Shown here one piece after another: positions 8,591-17,377 of a stretch of 64,000 bases of DNA. The DNA comes from Microbacterium sp. SYP-A9085 (GTDB lineage: Bacteria > Actinomycetota > Actinomycetes > Actinomycetales > Microbacteriaceae), in contig NZ_WJII01000001.1 in the NCBI RefSeq assembly GCF_009649635.1, positions 558,001-622,000 on the forward strand. The letters run 5' to 3'. The position numbers were made by a program, and so were the translations under genes. Below the pieces are notes generated by a model, which did no database searches, was not told where the DNA came from, and was given only the letters and a program-made list of their open reading frames with translations. Every line of letters starts with the position of its first letter. The first letter of the stretch is position 1.

Positions 8591-9207
8591 TGCCTCCCGT
8601 CTTCTCACACGGCGATCTGCGCCTGTACCTGCTGAGCCTCCTCGACGAGGAGCCGCGTCACGGCTATGACCTCATGCAGGCGCTCGCGGACCGCACCGGC
8701 GGCACCTACACGCCGAGCGCGGGCACCGTGTACCCGCGCCTGGCCAAGCTCGAGGAGGAAGGGCTGGTCACCAAGACCGTCGACGGCCGCAAGACCGTCT
8801 ACGCGATCACCGACGCCGGGCGCGCCGAGGTCGCCGCCCGCGCGGGCGACCTGGAGGGCATCGAGGCGGGACTGGCCGACTCGATCCGGCTGATCGCCGA
8901 CGATGTCCGCTCGAGCGTCCGTGACGCGATGAAGAGCCTGCGCGCCGACCTCGCGGCCGCCGCGCAGCAGGAGGGCCGGGCGGCATCCCGTCCGGCACCG
9001 AGCGGTCCGGGTGAGGATGCGCGCGTGCGCAGTCGCCAGCAGCTGCAGCGGGCGGACGCCGCGGTCAACGCGTTCCGCGCGCAGGTGCGCACCGGCCTGC
9101 GCACGCACGTCGCGCGCGGCGGCGAGCTGACGGCATCCGTCGTCGACGAGCTCACTCGCGCGCTCGACGACGCCGCCCGGGCGGCCACTCGTGGACTGGG
9201 CGGCTGA
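8590..9207 (+). CDS. PadR family transcriptional regulator
   Basis: 205-residue repressor. The N-terminal PadR winged helix spans about residues 8-85 (DLRLYLLSLLDEEPRHGYDL, then YPRLAKLEEEGLV). The C-terminal half is a long helical region rich in Ala/Arg, longer than the minimal PadR. It shares an ATGA-type overlap with the DUF4097 gene and likely represses the operon through the palindromes at 7670-7709. Inducer unknown. Confidence 0.9.
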   Translation: MPPVFSHGDLRLYLLSLLDEEPRHGYDLMQALADRTGGTYTPSAGTVYPRLAKLEEEGLVTKTVDGRKTVYAITDAGRAEVAARAGDLEGIEAGLADSIRLIADDVRSSVRDAMKSLRADLAAAAQQEGRAASRPAPSGPGEDARVRSRQQLQRADAAVNAFRAQVRTGLRTHVARGGELTASVVDELTRALDDAARAATRGLGG

Positions 9208-9212
9208 GCGCC

Positions 9213-9731
9213 TCAGGAGGGGAAGTCCTGGTCGTCCGCCACGAGCTCGCCGATCGGCACGACCAGGACCGGAAGCGTCTGCCGGTGCGCGAGGCGCGCC
9301 GCCACGGACCCGGTGAAGAACTCGCGGACCGATTCGCCGAACCCGCGCTTGCGGGTGCCGACGACGATGAGGCGCGCGTTCACCTGCTCGGCGAGTCCCT
9401 TCAGCGCAAGCGCCGGGTCCCCGACGAGCTGGCGCAGCGTCCAGGCCACGCCGCAGCCCTCGAGGGCCGCCGTGGTCTCGGCCGTCACCTGGGCGACCTC
9501 CTCCTCGCGGCCCAGGGCGGCCAGGTCGATCGCGGTCTGCACCGATCCGTCCGGGTCCTCGTAGGCGACGAACCGGGTGACATCCACGTTCGCGACGATG
9601 ACGGGGACGCCGAACGCCTTCGCGAACCGGGCGGCCTCCTGGGCGACGCGGGGCGGCTCCCCCGGGACCACGCCGACGATCACGGCGCCGCTCAGACCCG
9701 CGGCGGGGACGTCGGATGCCGCATCGGACAT
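9213..9731 (-). CDS. Universal stress protein (UspA family)
   Basis: 172-residue single-domain UspA-like protein. It begins with the strand AVIVGVVPGEPP and ends with LIVVGTRKRGFGESVREFF followed by TGSVAARLAH and VLVVPIG, which matches the Usp ATP-binding loop and last strand. ATG 9731 is chosen over an upstream ATG at 9779 because GAAGGTGA precedes it. It probably binds ATP in the cytoplasm and acts under stress; no partner is visible. It is convergent with padR (5 bp gap). Confidence 0.88.
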   Translation of the reverse strand: MSDAASDVPAAGLSGAVIVGVVPGEPPRVAQEAARFAKAFGVPVIVANVDVTRFVAYEDPDGSVQTAIDLAALGREEEVAQVTAETTAALEGCGVAWTLRQLVGDPALALKGLAEQVNARLIVVGTRKRGFGESVREFFTGSVAARLAHRQTLPVLVVPIGELVADDQDFPS

Positions 9732-9895
9732 ATGGCATTCACCTTCCCTGCTGCACCGGCCGTGCGCGTCGGCCGGCAAGGCCGGACACCGACCCGCATG
9801 TTATCCTGGATGCTACTCTTACCGGCTTGACACCGGATTTCGTGAACGCGTCGGGCGAGCACCTGCCCGCGACTTGAACCATAAGGGGGTCTCGC
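9732..9895. other. Intergenic region, divergent usp / DUF3073
   Basis: A plausible -10 TACTCT (9814-9819) on the plus strand would leave a leader of about 70 nt before DUF3073. A TTGACA (9827-9832) without a matching -10 is also present. No RNA gene is recognisable. Confidence 0.3.
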
Positions 9896-10114
9896 ATGGG
9901 GCGTGGCCGTCAGAAGGCGAAGCACACAAAGATCGCCCGTGAACTCAAGTACGACACGTACAGCGTCAACTACGCGGCGCTGGAGCGCGAACTCGGCCAC
10001 CAGGACCCGAACGCCGAAGACCAGTACGTCGACAAGTGGGCCGACAAGTACGGTGACGAGGACGAGGCCGGGGACGACGGGACCGTCGACTCGTACCAGC
10101 ATCTGAAGGCCTAG
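9896..10114 (+). CDS. DUF3073 family protein
   Basis: 72-residue actinobacterial protein beginning MGRGRQKAKHTKIARELKY, the invariant opening of DUF3073, followed by YAALERELG and an acidic C-terminus. Function unknown, but it is conserved beside purine genes in many actinobacteria, and here it is convergent with purF. AAGGGGG lies about 7 nt before the ATG. Confidence 0.93.
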   Translation: MGRGRQKAKHTKIARELKYDTYSVNYAALERELGHQDPNAEDQYVDKWADKYGDEDEAGDDGTVDSYQHLKA

Positions 10115-10120
10115 TCCACC

Positions 10121-11581
10121 TCAGCTGGTCTGCGTCCCCTCGACCCACGCCAGGTACTCGTCGGTGACGGTGCCCGTGACGTACCGTCCGTCGAAGCAAC
10201 TCATGTCAAGGTCGTCGATGTCGCTGCCGTCGAGGATCGCGGCCTTGAGGTCCTCGATCTCCTGGAACACCATGTAGTCGGCGCCCAGCTCCTCGGCGAT
10301 CTCGGGGATCGTGCGTCCGTGGGCGACGAGCTCGTGCCGGGACGGCATGTTGATCCCGTACACGTGCGGATACCGGACCGGGGGCGCGGCGGACGCGAAA
10401 GTGACGCACGCGGCGCCGGCATCCCGGGCCATCTGGATGATCTGCTTGCTCGTGGTGCCGCGCACTATCGAGTCGTCGATGAGCAGCACGTTCTTGCCCT
10501 TGAACTCGCTGGACATGGCGTTCAGCTTCTGCCGCACGCTCTTCTTGCGCACCGCCTGCCCCGGCATGATGAACGTGCGGCCGATGTACCGGTTCTTGTA
10601 GAAGCCCTCGCGGTACTCGATGCCGAGCTTGCGCGCGACCTCCATCGCGGCGGGGCGCGCCGAGTCGGGGATCGGCATGACGACGTCGATCTTGTCCCGC
10701 GGCACGTGCCGCGCGATGGTGTCGGCCAGGCGCTCCCCCATCCGCAGCCGCGACTCGTACACGGAGATGCCGTTCATCACGGAGTCCGGACGTGCCAGGT
10801 ACACGTACTCGAAAGAGCACGGGAACAGCTGCGGGGCGGCCGCGCACTGCCGGGTGTGCAGCTGGCCGTCGAGGTCGACGAACACGGCCTCGCCGGGCTC
10901 GACATCCCGCACTATCTCGAAGCCGGCGTTCTCCATCACGAGCGACTCGCTGGACACCAGCCACTCGTAGCCGCCCTCCCGTGCCTCGCGCACGCCGAGG
11001 ATGAGCGGGCGGATGCCGAACGGGTCGCGGAACGCGAGCAGGCCGTATCCCGCGATCAGCGCTATCGCCGCGTACGAGCCCTCCACGCGCGCGTGCACGC
11101 GGGTGACCGCCTGGAACAGCTCGTCCGGGCCGAGCTGGAGCCCGGAGACCTGCGCCTGCAGCTCGTTCGCGAGCACGTTCACCAGCAGCTCGGTGTCGCT
11201 GGACGTGTTCAGGTGCCGGCGGTCCTTGTGGAACAGCTCGTCGGTGAGCTCGCGCGTGTTCGTGAGGTTGCCGTTGTGCACGAGGACGATGCCGTACGGC
11301 GCGTTCACATAGAACGGCTGGGCCTCCTCCTCGCTGGACGCGGTGCCCTTCGTCGCGTATCGGCAGTGCCCGAGGCCGATGGTGCCCAGCAGCGTGCGCA
11401 TGTCGCGGGTGCGGAACGCCTCGCGCACCATCCCCTGCGCCTTGTGCAGGTGGAACACGCCGCTCGGCTCGGCGGTGGCGATACCGGTCGAGTCCTGCCC
11501 CCGGTGCTGCAGCAGGAGCAGCGAGTCGTAGATGTCCTGGTTGACCGGGCCGCGCCCGACCATTCCGACGATGCCGCACAT
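10121..11581 (-). CDS. purF: Amidophosphoribosyltransferase PurF
   Basis: 486-residue enzyme making 5-phosphoribosylamine from PRPP and glutamine, the first step of purine synthesis. The nucleophile is Cys2 (MCGIVGMVG), with no propeptide before it. The glutaminase domain covers about residues 1-240 and the phosphoribosyltransferase domain follows, with PRPP loop LLIDDSIVRGTTS. Cysteines that hold the Fe-S cluster in Bacillus-type PurF are largely absent (PHVYGIN and a single Cys in MSCFDGRYVTG), so it resembles the cluster-free E. coli type. It follows purM by 6 nt in one transcript and is convergent with DUF3073. Confidence 0.97.
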   Translation of the reverse strand: MCGIVGMVGRGPVNQDIYDSLLLLQHRGQDSTGIATAEPSGVFHLHKAQGMVREAFRTRDMRTLLGTIGLGHCRYATKGTASSEEEAQPFYVNAPYGIVLVHNGNLTNTRELTDELFHKDRRHLNTSSDTELLVNVLANELQAQVSGLQLGPDELFQAVTRVHARVEGSYAAIALIAGYGLLAFRDPFGIRPLILGVREAREGGYEWLVSSESLVMENAGFEIVRDVEPGEAVFVDLDGQLHTRQCAAAPQLFPCSFEYVYLARPDSVMNGISVYESRLRMGERLADTIARHVPRDKIDVVMPIPDSARPAAMEVARKLGIEYREGFYKNRYIGRTFIMPGQAVRKKSVRQKLNAMSSEFKGKNVLLIDDSIVRGTTSKQIIQMARDAGAACVTFASAAPPVRYPHVYGINMPSRHELVAHGRTIPEIAEELGADYMVFQEIEDLKAAILDGSDIDDLDMSCFDGRYVTGTVTDEYLAWVEGTQTS

Positions 11582-11587
11582 GTGGTG

Positions 11588-12724
11588 TTACTTCGCTCCG
11601 TGTTCGGACGAGGGGGTGTCCCGGTGGGTGCCGACCAGGCGCACGGCGCCGCCGTTGACGCCCTTCGCGCCCTGCTCCCAGTCACCGGCGGGGCGGGGGC
11701 CGTCGGCGACGACACCGACCTGCCACGTCTCGATGCCGGCGGCGGTGAGGACGGACGCCGCGTCGTGCGCCACGGCGGCATCCACGACTGCGAGGAACCC
11801 GACCCCGAGGTTCCAGGTGCCTTCGGTGTCCGCGAGCGGGATGCCGCCGAGATCGGCGAGGACCCGGAACACCGGCGCGGGCGACCACGTGGAGCGGTCC
11901 AGTTCGACCCAGCTGCCGGGGGGCAGCACGCGTGCGAGGTTCGCGGCGATGCCGCCGCCGGTGACGTGGCTGAGGGCGTGGATGCCGCCGTTCAGCCGGT
12001 CGACGACATCCAGCAGCGCCGTCGCGTACAGGCGGGTGGGCTCCAGGAGCGCCTCGCCCCACGTGGTGCCGAACTCCGCGCTGTGATCGGCGTAGCCGAT
12101 GCCGGCGCCGGTGACGATGTGGCGCACAAGCGAATATCCGTTCGCGTGCAGGCCGCTGGATTGCAGCGCCAGCACCGCGTCGCCGGGTCGCACGCGGTCC
12201 GCCCCGAGGACGCGGTCGGCCTCGACGACGCCCGTGGCCGCGCCCGCCACGTCGTAGTCGTGCGGTCCGAGAAGGCCGGGGTGCTCGGCGGTCTCGCCGC
12301 CGACGAGCGCGGTGCCGGTCTGCTCGCAGCCGCGGGCGATCCCGGCGACGATGTCGGCGATGCGCTGCGGGACGACCTTGCCGCAGGCGATGTAGTCGGT
12401 CATGAACAAGGGCCTGGCACCCACCACGACGATGTCGTCGACGACCATGCCGACGAGGTCCTGCCCGATCGTGTCGTGCTTGTCCATCGCCTGCGCGATG
12501 GCGACTTTCGTGCCGACGCCGTCGGTCGAGGAGGCCAGCAGCGGCCGGGTGTAGCCGCGCAGTGCCGTGGCGTCGAAAAGGCCCGCGAATCCGCCGACAC
12601 CGCCGAGGACCTCCGGGCCCTGGGTGCGGCGGACGGCCGACTTCATCAACTCGACCGCGAGATCGCCCGCGGCGGTGTCGACTCCGGCTTGTGCATAAGG
12701 GTTCGCAGGGGAACGTGCGGCCAC
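11588..12724 (-). CDS. purM: Phosphoribosylformylglycinamidine cyclo-ligase PurM
   Basis: 378-residue AIR synthetase, the ATP-dependent ring closure of FGAM. It has the early NPYAQAGVDTAAGDLAVE segment and ASSTDGVGTKVAIA, with a glycine-rich HVTGGGIAANLAR later; length fits. The start is GTG 12724, 6 nt after a minus-strand TAGGCT, so the purM-purF message is probably leaderless. It is the first gene of the pair; purF follows after 6 nt. Confidence 0.97.
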   Translation of the reverse strand: MAARSPANPYAQAGVDTAAGDLAVELMKSAVRRTQGPEVLGGVGGFAGLFDATALRGYTRPLLASSTDGVGTKVAIAQAMDKHDTIGQDLVGMVVDDIVVVGARPLFMTDYIACGKVVPQRIADIVAGIARGCEQTGTALVGGETAEHPGLLGPHDYDVAGAATGVVEADRVLGADRVRPGDAVLALQSSGLHANGYSLVRHIVTGAGIGYADHSAEFGTTWGEALLEPTRLYATALLDVVDRLNGGIHALSHVTGGGIAANLARVLPPGSWVELDRSTWSPAPVFRVLADLGGIPLADTEGTWNLGVGFLAVVDAAVAHDAASVLTAAGIETWQVGVVADGPRPAGDWEQGAKGVNGGAVRLVGTHRDTPSSEHGAK

Positions 12725-12730
12725 CCGACA

Positions 12731-12736
12731 AGCCTA
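12731..12736 (-). promoter_or_regulatory. -10 box TAGGCT, leaderless purMF operon
   Basis: Minus-strand TAGGCT, then 6 nt, then GTG 12724 of purM. Confidence 0.7.
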
Positions 12737-12818
12737 CCGGGGCGCTCCCTCGGCGAATACCGGGTTTCAGCGCCCGCGCGGTCGGCGCATGGGAGAAGCC
12801 TGCGCGAGCAGGCCCGCC

Positions 12819-12824
12819 TACAAT
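12819..12824 (+). promoter_or_regulatory. -10 box TACAAT, leaderless
   Basis: TACAAT ends 7 nt before ATG 12832. The overlapping ATG at 12823 lies inside the box and so would not be transcribed from it. Confidence 0.65.
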
Positions 12825-12831
12825 GGGCGGC

Positions 12832-13443
12832 ATGGGCGGAGCCGGGAGTCCGGAATGGACGATCCGCGAGGACGCGAGTCGTCCCGTCCTGCTCGCCCTG
12901 TGCCTGCGTCAGCTGGCCGGGATCCGCTCCCCCGGGGAGCTGCCGCACCTGCGCGGCATCCCGCCCCGCGTCACTGCGCGCGCCGATGCGGCGCAGGACA
13001 TCCTCGAGCGGCAGTGGACCGCGTACTGGGAGATGACGGTCGAGCCGCAGGCGCACCCGTCGGTCGTGCCGCTGGACCTCGTGGACGGATTCGAGACGTT
13101 CGTCGCCCTGCCGATCGAGGGGTTCGACGAGCTGCGCCACGCGATAGCGCCGCACGCCGCCGAGGCCCTCGCGCTGTCGCAGACGATGCACGCGCGGTAC
13201 ACGAGGGATGCCGTGGCGAAGCCCGGCACGTCGTACCGGGCGTATGCGAGCGCCATCGCCGAGCATGAGCGCCAGGTGGGACGCCGCGCGCACTCGTTCG
13301 AGCTGAACGTGCAGGTGCTGCCGCTCACGCAGCGCGGAGTGTGGTGGATCGGCGCGCTCACCGTCGCCGTCACCGACGGGCTGCGGCAGGATGTCGCGGC
13401 GTTCGACGCCGCGATCCATCCGATCATCGCCGAACTGGCGTGA
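12832..13443 (+). CDS. Conserved hypothetical protein (203 aa)
   Basis: 203-residue soluble protein with no signal peptide or membrane segment. Visible features are DASRPVLLALCLRQLAGI, a WTAYWEMTVEP motif, and a C-terminal WWIGALTVAVTDGLRQDVAAF. I do not recognise the family. The start at 12832 is decided by the TACAAT -10 box 7 nt upstream. It is divergent from purM, with the two starts about 107 bp apart, and convergent with a membrane-protein gene. Confidence 0.75.
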   Translation: MGGAGSPEWTIREDASRPVLLALCLRQLAGIRSPGELPHLRGIPPRVTARADAAQDILERQWTAYWEMTVEPQAHPSVVPLDLVDGFETFVALPIEGFDELRHAIAPHAAEALALSQTMHARYTRDAVAKPGTSYRAYASAIAEHERQVGRRAHSFELNVQVLPLTQRGVWWIGALTVAVTDGLRQDVAAFDAAIHPIIAELA

Positions 13444-13458
13444 GGCGCGGGCCCCGGT

Positions 13459-13845
13459 TCACTCGACGGTCGTGACGCTCTCGCGGTCGACGCGGACGCG
13501 GCGCGTGCGCCGACCCACCGTCCACTCCAGGACGAGGGCGACGATCCCGCCCAGCGCGACGCCGGCCGTGCCGCACACCAGCAGGAGGAAGCCGAACACC
13601 TGGCCCTTCGAGTAGCTGACCGCGCTCACCGCGCTCGGCTCGAGGCCGGAATCGTCGGCCACGCCGAACGCGAACGTGAGGATCAGCGCGACCAGGATCC
13701 CAAGGGCCGCGCCCAGCACGAGGAACACGAGCATCTTCGGCGCCCGGCGCACTGTCGCGGTCTCGACGCGCTCCTCGATCAGCTCCGCGGAGGGATCGGC
13801 GGGGTTCGGCACGGACGGGCGGTGGTCGTTCGGCTGGTCGGCCAT
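13459..13845 (-). CDS. Two-helix membrane protein (128 aa)
   Basis: 128 residues: a hydrophilic N-terminus (to about residue 35), a helix MLVFLVLGAALGILVALILT, a short loop containing SYSKGQ, and a second helix VFGFLLLVCGTAGVALGG continuing to LVLEW, then a basic tail with TRRVRVDRES. Family not recognised; it looks like a conserved actinobacterial membrane protein. The start lies 6 nt after a weak minus-strand -10 GACAAT, again suggesting a leaderless message. Confidence 0.75.
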   Translation of the reverse strand: MADQPNDHRPSVPNPADPSAELIEERVETATVRRAPKMLVFLVLGAALGILVALILTFAFGVADDSGLEPSAVSAVSYSKGQVFGFLLLVCGTAGVALGGIVALVLEWTVGRRTRRVRVDRESVTTVE

Positions 13846-13883
13846 GTCTTTATTGTCGCACCGGACAGGGCGGTGCGAGGCCG

Positions 13884-14237
13884 TCACGGGCGCAGCGGCA
13901 GCAGGTCCGAGATGTCGGCGCGGACCCCGGAGGCGAGGATGCGGCCGGACGCCTCGGCATCCTGCCACTGCTGCTGTCCGAGGGCCAGCGAGATCCACGT
14001 CATCGGGTCGGTCTCCACCACGTTCGGCGGGGTACCGCGCGTGTGCCGCAGCCCCTCGATGACCTGCACGGCCCCGAATGGCGGCACGCGCACCTCGACG
14101 GTATGGCCCGGTGCCTTCTCGGCGAGCAGCTGCAGCAGGTACCGGACGGCCGTGGCCAGATCCGTGCGCGCGGGGTCCCCACCGCTGACGCCGGCGAGCG
14201 CCGCTCTGCCGTCCTCCGTAGAGATCTTGCGGGCCAT
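13884..14237 (-). CDS. Sterol-carrier-like family protein
   Basis: 117-residue protein starting MARKISTEDGRAALAGV. The central VEVRVPPFGAVQVIEG and the segment ETDPMTWISLALG followed by QQWQDAEASG match the actinobacterial sterol carrier (SCP2-like) family found near purine genes; the W-x-x-x-x-G pattern is typical of that domain. The ligand is unknown and may not be a sterol. ATG 14237 lies 6 nt after a minus-strand TAGCGT. Confidence 0.8.
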   Translation of the reverse strand: MARKISTEDGRAALAGVSGGDPARTDLATAVRYLLQLLAEKAPGHTVEVRVPPFGAVQVIEGLRHTRGTPPNVVETDPMTWISLALGQQQWQDAEASGRILASGVRADISDLLPLRP

Positions 14238-14243
14238 GCGCCC

Positions 14244-14249
14244 ACGCTA
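14244..14249 (-). promoter_or_regulatory. -10 box TAGCGT, leaderless
   Basis: Minus-strand TAGCGT, 6 nt, then ATG 14237 of the sterol-carrier-like gene. Confidence 0.65.
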
Positions 14250-14326
14250 CCGTGCAGGCGCCCGGCGGGGCTGGTGTTCCGCGCGCGCAGGGATCATCCT
14301 CGGAAGTGCACGGAGGGAGACCGATC

Positions 14327-14662
14327 ATGTCGCAGGTGCAGGAGCAGCTGGCAGCCCGGGTGCGGGCGATCCTCGGCGCAGATGTGCCGGTGCGCGAGGT
14401 GGCGATGTTCGGCGGCCGGGCGATCATGGTCGACGGAAAGGTCGTCGTCGGTGCGGAGAAGGATGGCGCGCTGTTGGTGCGGGTCGACGACGCGCGACAT
14501 GACGAGCTGACCGCGCGGCCCGGCGCGGAGCAGGCGCGGATGGGCGGCGGCCGCGCGATGGGGCCGGGGTGGCTGCACGTGGCCGCGGACGCGATCGATG
14601 CGGACGACGAGCTCGCGTTCTGGGTCGGCGTCGCGATGGATCACAACCGCGCCGCGCGGTGA
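14327..14662 (+). CDS. TfoX N-terminal domain family protein
   Basis: 111-residue protein with the TfoX/Sxy N-terminal fold: REVAMFGGRAIMVDGKVVVGA, LLVRVDDARHDEL and a C-terminal GGGRAMGPGWLHV. In gammaproteobacteria TfoX regulates competence, but stand-alone TfoX_N proteins are widespread and not linked to competence, so the role is unknown. CGGAGGGAGA precedes ATG 14327. It lies 45 bp upstream of purD and may be read in the same direction from its own promoter. Confidence 0.85.
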   Translation: MSQVQEQLAARVRAILGADVPVREVAMFGGRAIMVDGKVVVGAEKDGALLVRVDDARHDELTARPGAEQARMGGGRAMGPGWLHVAADAIDADDELAFWVGVAMDHNRAAR

Positions 14663-14695
14663 GGCGTCGGCCCGGCGGTGCGAGCGGCCCCCGGT

Positions 14696-14701
14696 TAGGC
14701 T
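14696..14701 (+). promoter_or_regulatory. -10 box TAGGCT, leaderless purD
   Basis: TAGGCT ends 6 nt before GTG 14708. Confidence 0.7.
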
Positions 14702-14707
14702 GGCCGT

Positions 14708-15979
14708 GTGAGAATCCTGGTCCTCGGCTCGGGTGCCCGCGAGCACGCCATCATCCTCGCTCTGCGCCGCGAGCCGACCACGCACGAGATCTTCGCCGCG
14801 CCCGGCAACGCCGGCATCGCCGAGGATGCCACGGTGGTGCCGCTCGACCCCGCCGACCCGGCCGCTGTCACCGCGTACGCCAACGACGCGAACATCGATC
14901 TGGTCGTGATCGGCCCGGAGGCGCCCCTCGTGGCCGGCGTCGCCGACGAACTGCGTGAGCGCGGCATCCCGGTCTTCGGGCCGGGCCGGGCGGCGGCCCA
15001 GCTGGAGGGCTCCAAGGCGTTCGCGAAGCGGGTCATGGAGGCGGCGGGCGTGCCGACCGGACGGGCGCTGCGCGCGCACACCCCGGCCGAGCTTGCCGCC
15101 GCGCTCGACGAGCTCGGCGCGCCGTACGTCGTGAAGGCCGACGGGCTCGCAGGGGGCAAGGGAGTGATAGTGACGAGCGAGCGCGACGAGGCGATAGCGC
15201 ACGCGGAGCAGTACCTGGGCGGGGCCCCCGTGCTCGTCGAGGAGTACCTGGACGGGCCCGAGGTCTCGCTGTTCTTCCTGTCCGACGGCGACCACGTGCT
15301 GCCGCTGAGCCCTGCGCAGGACTACAAGCGGCTGCGCGACGGCGACGAGGGCCCGAACACGGGCGGGATGGGCGCGTACTCCCCGCTGCCGTGGCTGCTG
15401 GAGCGGTTCGGCGGTGAGGCCGAGTTCGCCGATCTCGTCACCCGCACCATCGCCGAGCCGGTGATCCGGCAGCTGGATGCCGAGGGCACGCCGTTCATCG
15501 GGCTGCTGTACGCGGGACTCGTGCTGACCGCGCAGGGCGTGAAGGTCATCGAGTTCAACGCGCGGTTCGGCGACCCCGAGACGCAGGTGGTGCTTCCGCG
15601 GCTCGTGGACCCCCTGAGCGAGCTGCTGCTGGCGGCGGCGTCGGGACACCTGGAGGACCTGCCGCGGCCGGAGTTCGCCGAGGCGACCGCCGTCGCCGTC
15701 GTGCTCGCCAGCCGCGGGTATCCGGGAGCCCCGGTGACCGGACGCGTGCTGACCGGGCTGGATGCCGCCGCCGCCGTGGACGGTGTCCACCTCGCGCATG
15801 CGGCCACGGCGCACGCCGACGAGGGGCTCGTGAGCACCGGCGGACGCGTGCTGAACGTGGTCGCGCTGGGCACGACATTCGCCGAGTCGACGCGGCGCGC
15901 GTACCAGGCGATAGCGGCGATCGGGCTGGAGGGCGGCCAGTACCGCACCGACATCGCCGCCCGCGTCGTCGAGCACTGA
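14708..15979 (+). CDS. purD: Phosphoribosylamine-glycine ligase PurD
   Basis: 423-residue ATP-grasp enzyme that joins phosphoribosylamine and glycine to give GAR. It starts MRILVLGSGAREHAI, the family hallmark. The ATP-grasp core has VVKADGLAGGKGVIV near residue 140 and GPEVSLFFLSDG, with metal ligands in FNARFGDPETQ. The GTG start follows a TAGGCT -10 by 6 nt with no ribosome-binding site. It acts directly after PurF, whose gene lies about 3 kb away on the other strand. Confidence 0.97.
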   Translation: MRILVLGSGAREHAIILALRREPTTHEIFAAPGNAGIAEDATVVPLDPADPAAVTAYANDANIDLVVIGPEAPLVAGVADELRERGIPVFGPGRAAAQLEGSKAFAKRVMEAAGVPTGRALRAHTPAELAAALDELGAPYVVKADGLAGGKGVIVTSERDEAIAHAEQYLGGAPVLVEEYLDGPEVSLFFLSDGDHVLPLSPAQDYKRLRDGDEGPNTGGMGAYSPLPWLLERFGGEAEFADLVTRTIAEPVIRQLDAEGTPFIGLLYAGLVLTAQGVKVIEFNARFGDPETQVVLPRLVDPLSELLLAAASGHLEDLPRPEFAEATAVAVVLASRGYPGAPVTGRVLTGLDAAAAVDGVHLAHAATAHADEGLVSTGGRVLNVVALGTTFAESTRRAYQAIAAIGLEGGQYRTDIAARVVEH

Positions 15980-15995
15980 GCGCGCTTCATCCGAC

Positions 15996-16122
15996 GAGTG
16001 GACGGGATTCCACGGTTTCGCGCCGCGCAGCGCGGAACAGCGCCCACTCCTTCGAAGCGCCCGCGGCGGAGTGGACGGGATTCCCTGCGAACTCGCTCAT
16101 GCATGCTGAATCCTGCCCACTC
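15996..16122. repeat. Intergenic repeat-hairpin element 1
   Basis: GAGTGGACGGGATTCC occurs twice in direct orientation (15996-16011 and 16069-16084). A near-complement GAATCCTGCCCACTC lies at 16108-16122 and pairs 13 of 15 with the second copy, enclosing a 24-nt loop. A further partial inverted copy, GCCCACTCC, lies between. It fills the gap between purD and lhgO. Confidence 0.7.
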
Positions 16123-16181
16123 TGCGTCCTCGCGCGTGCCACAGTAGGGGGTGCCAGCTGTGGGGGCGGAGGGGAAACGCG

Positions 16182-17369
16182 ATGGGGCAGCGGATCGGCA
16201 TCGTCGGCGGGGGCATCGTCGGGGTGGCGCTGGCGCGCGCGCTGGCGGCCCGCGGCGACGACGTCACGCTCCTCGAGAAGGAGGCGCGGCTCGCGCAGCA
16301 CCAGACCGGGCACAACTCCGGCGTCGTGCACGCCGGCCTCTACTACGCGCCGGACTCGCTGAAGGCCACGCTGTGCGCAGCCGGGCGCGTGCGCATCCGC
16401 GAGTTCTGCGCCGAGAAGGGGCTGCCGTTCCGCGAGGTCGGCAAGCTCGTGGTCGCCGTCGACGACTCCGAGATCCCCGCCCTGAACGAGATCGAACGCC
16501 GCTCGCGCATCAACGGCGTGCCGGACCTCGCGCGCATCGACGACCCCGCACGGCTGCATGAGATCGAGCCGCACGCCGCAGGCGTCGCCGCCGTGCACTC
16601 GCCGCACACCGCCGTGACCGACTACTCCACGATCACCGAGGCGATGGCGCAGGACGTCCGCGCCGCCGGCGGGCGGATCCTGCTCGGCCACGACGTGACC
16701 GGGATGTCGCACGAGAACGGGCGGGTGCGCGTGCACACCCCCGCCTGGGACGACGTGTTCGACCGGGTGATCGTCTGCGCCGGCCTGCACTCGGATGTCG
16801 TGGCCGGCCTGGTCGGCGGCGAGGCATCCCCCAGGATCCTCCCGTTCCGCGGCGAGTACTGGGAACTGGCGCCGCAGCGCACGCACCTCGTGCGCGGCAT
16901 GATCTACCCGGTCCCCGACCCACGGTTCCCGTTCCTCGGCGTGCACTTCACGCGCGGCGTCTACGACACCGTCCATGTCGGCCCGAACGCCGTGCCGGCG
17001 CTGGCGCGCGAGGGCTACAGCTGGCGGCGGTGGTCGGCGAAGGACACGTGGGAGTCGCTGCGCTGGCCCGGCGCCTGGCCGCTCGCGAAGCAGCACTGGC
17101 GGATGGGCGTCGACGAGATCAGCGCGTCGCTGATCAAGCGCCGCTGGTACCGCAAGGCGCGCCGCTTCATCCCCGAACTGCGGATGTCGGATCTGACCCG
17201 GAAGACGGCCGCCGGTGTGCGCGCGCAGGCGTGGGGCCGCGACGGGTCGCTGCTCGACGACTTCGCCGTCGACCGCGTCGGCCCCGTCATCCTGCTGCGC
17301 AACGCCCCGTCACCGGCGGCGACCAGCTCGATGGCGATCGCCGACCACGTGATAGCGCACCACCTCTGA
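16182..17369 (+). CDS. lhgO: L-2-hydroxyglutarate oxidase/dehydrogenase
   Basis: 395-residue FAD enzyme of the DAO family that oxidises L-2-hydroxyglutarate to 2-oxoglutarate. The dinucleotide loop GIVGGGIVGVALAR opens the protein. HQTGHNSGVVHAGLYY near residue 45 is diagnostic for LhgO/YgaF, and ILPFRGEYWEL plus VHFTRG appear later. In E. coli the enzyme is membrane-associated and feeds electrons to the quinone pool. GCGGAGGGG lies about 7 nt before ATG 16182. It stands alone, after the repeat element downstream of purD. Confidence 0.92.
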   Translation: MGQRIGIVGGGIVGVALARALAARGDDVTLLEKEARLAQHQTGHNSGVVHAGLYYAPDSLKATLCAAGRVRIREFCAEKGLPFREVGKLVVAVDDSEIPALNEIERRSRINGVPDLARIDDPARLHEIEPHAAGVAAVHSPHTAVTDYSTITEAMAQDVRAAGGRILLGHDVTGMSHENGRVRVHTPAWDDVFDRVIVCAGLHSDVVAGLVGGEASPRILPFRGEYWELAPQRTHLVRGMIYPVPDPRFPFLGVHFTRGVYDTVHVGPNAVPALAREGYSWRRWSAKDTWESLRWPGAWPLAKQHWRMGVDEISASLIKRRWYRKARRFIPELRMSDLTRKTAAGVRAQAWGRDGSLLDDFAVDRVGPVILLRNAPSPAATSSMAIADHVIAHHL

Positions 17370-17377
17370 CACGGGCC

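Noticed and set aside
9732-9895. RNA gene or riboswitch upstream of DUF3073
   Set aside because: No paired structure or known conserved core was found; only promoter-like sequence.
10319-13036. Open plus-strand frame of 905 codons
   Set aside because: Antisense to purF and purM, with no recognisable domain and skewed composition.
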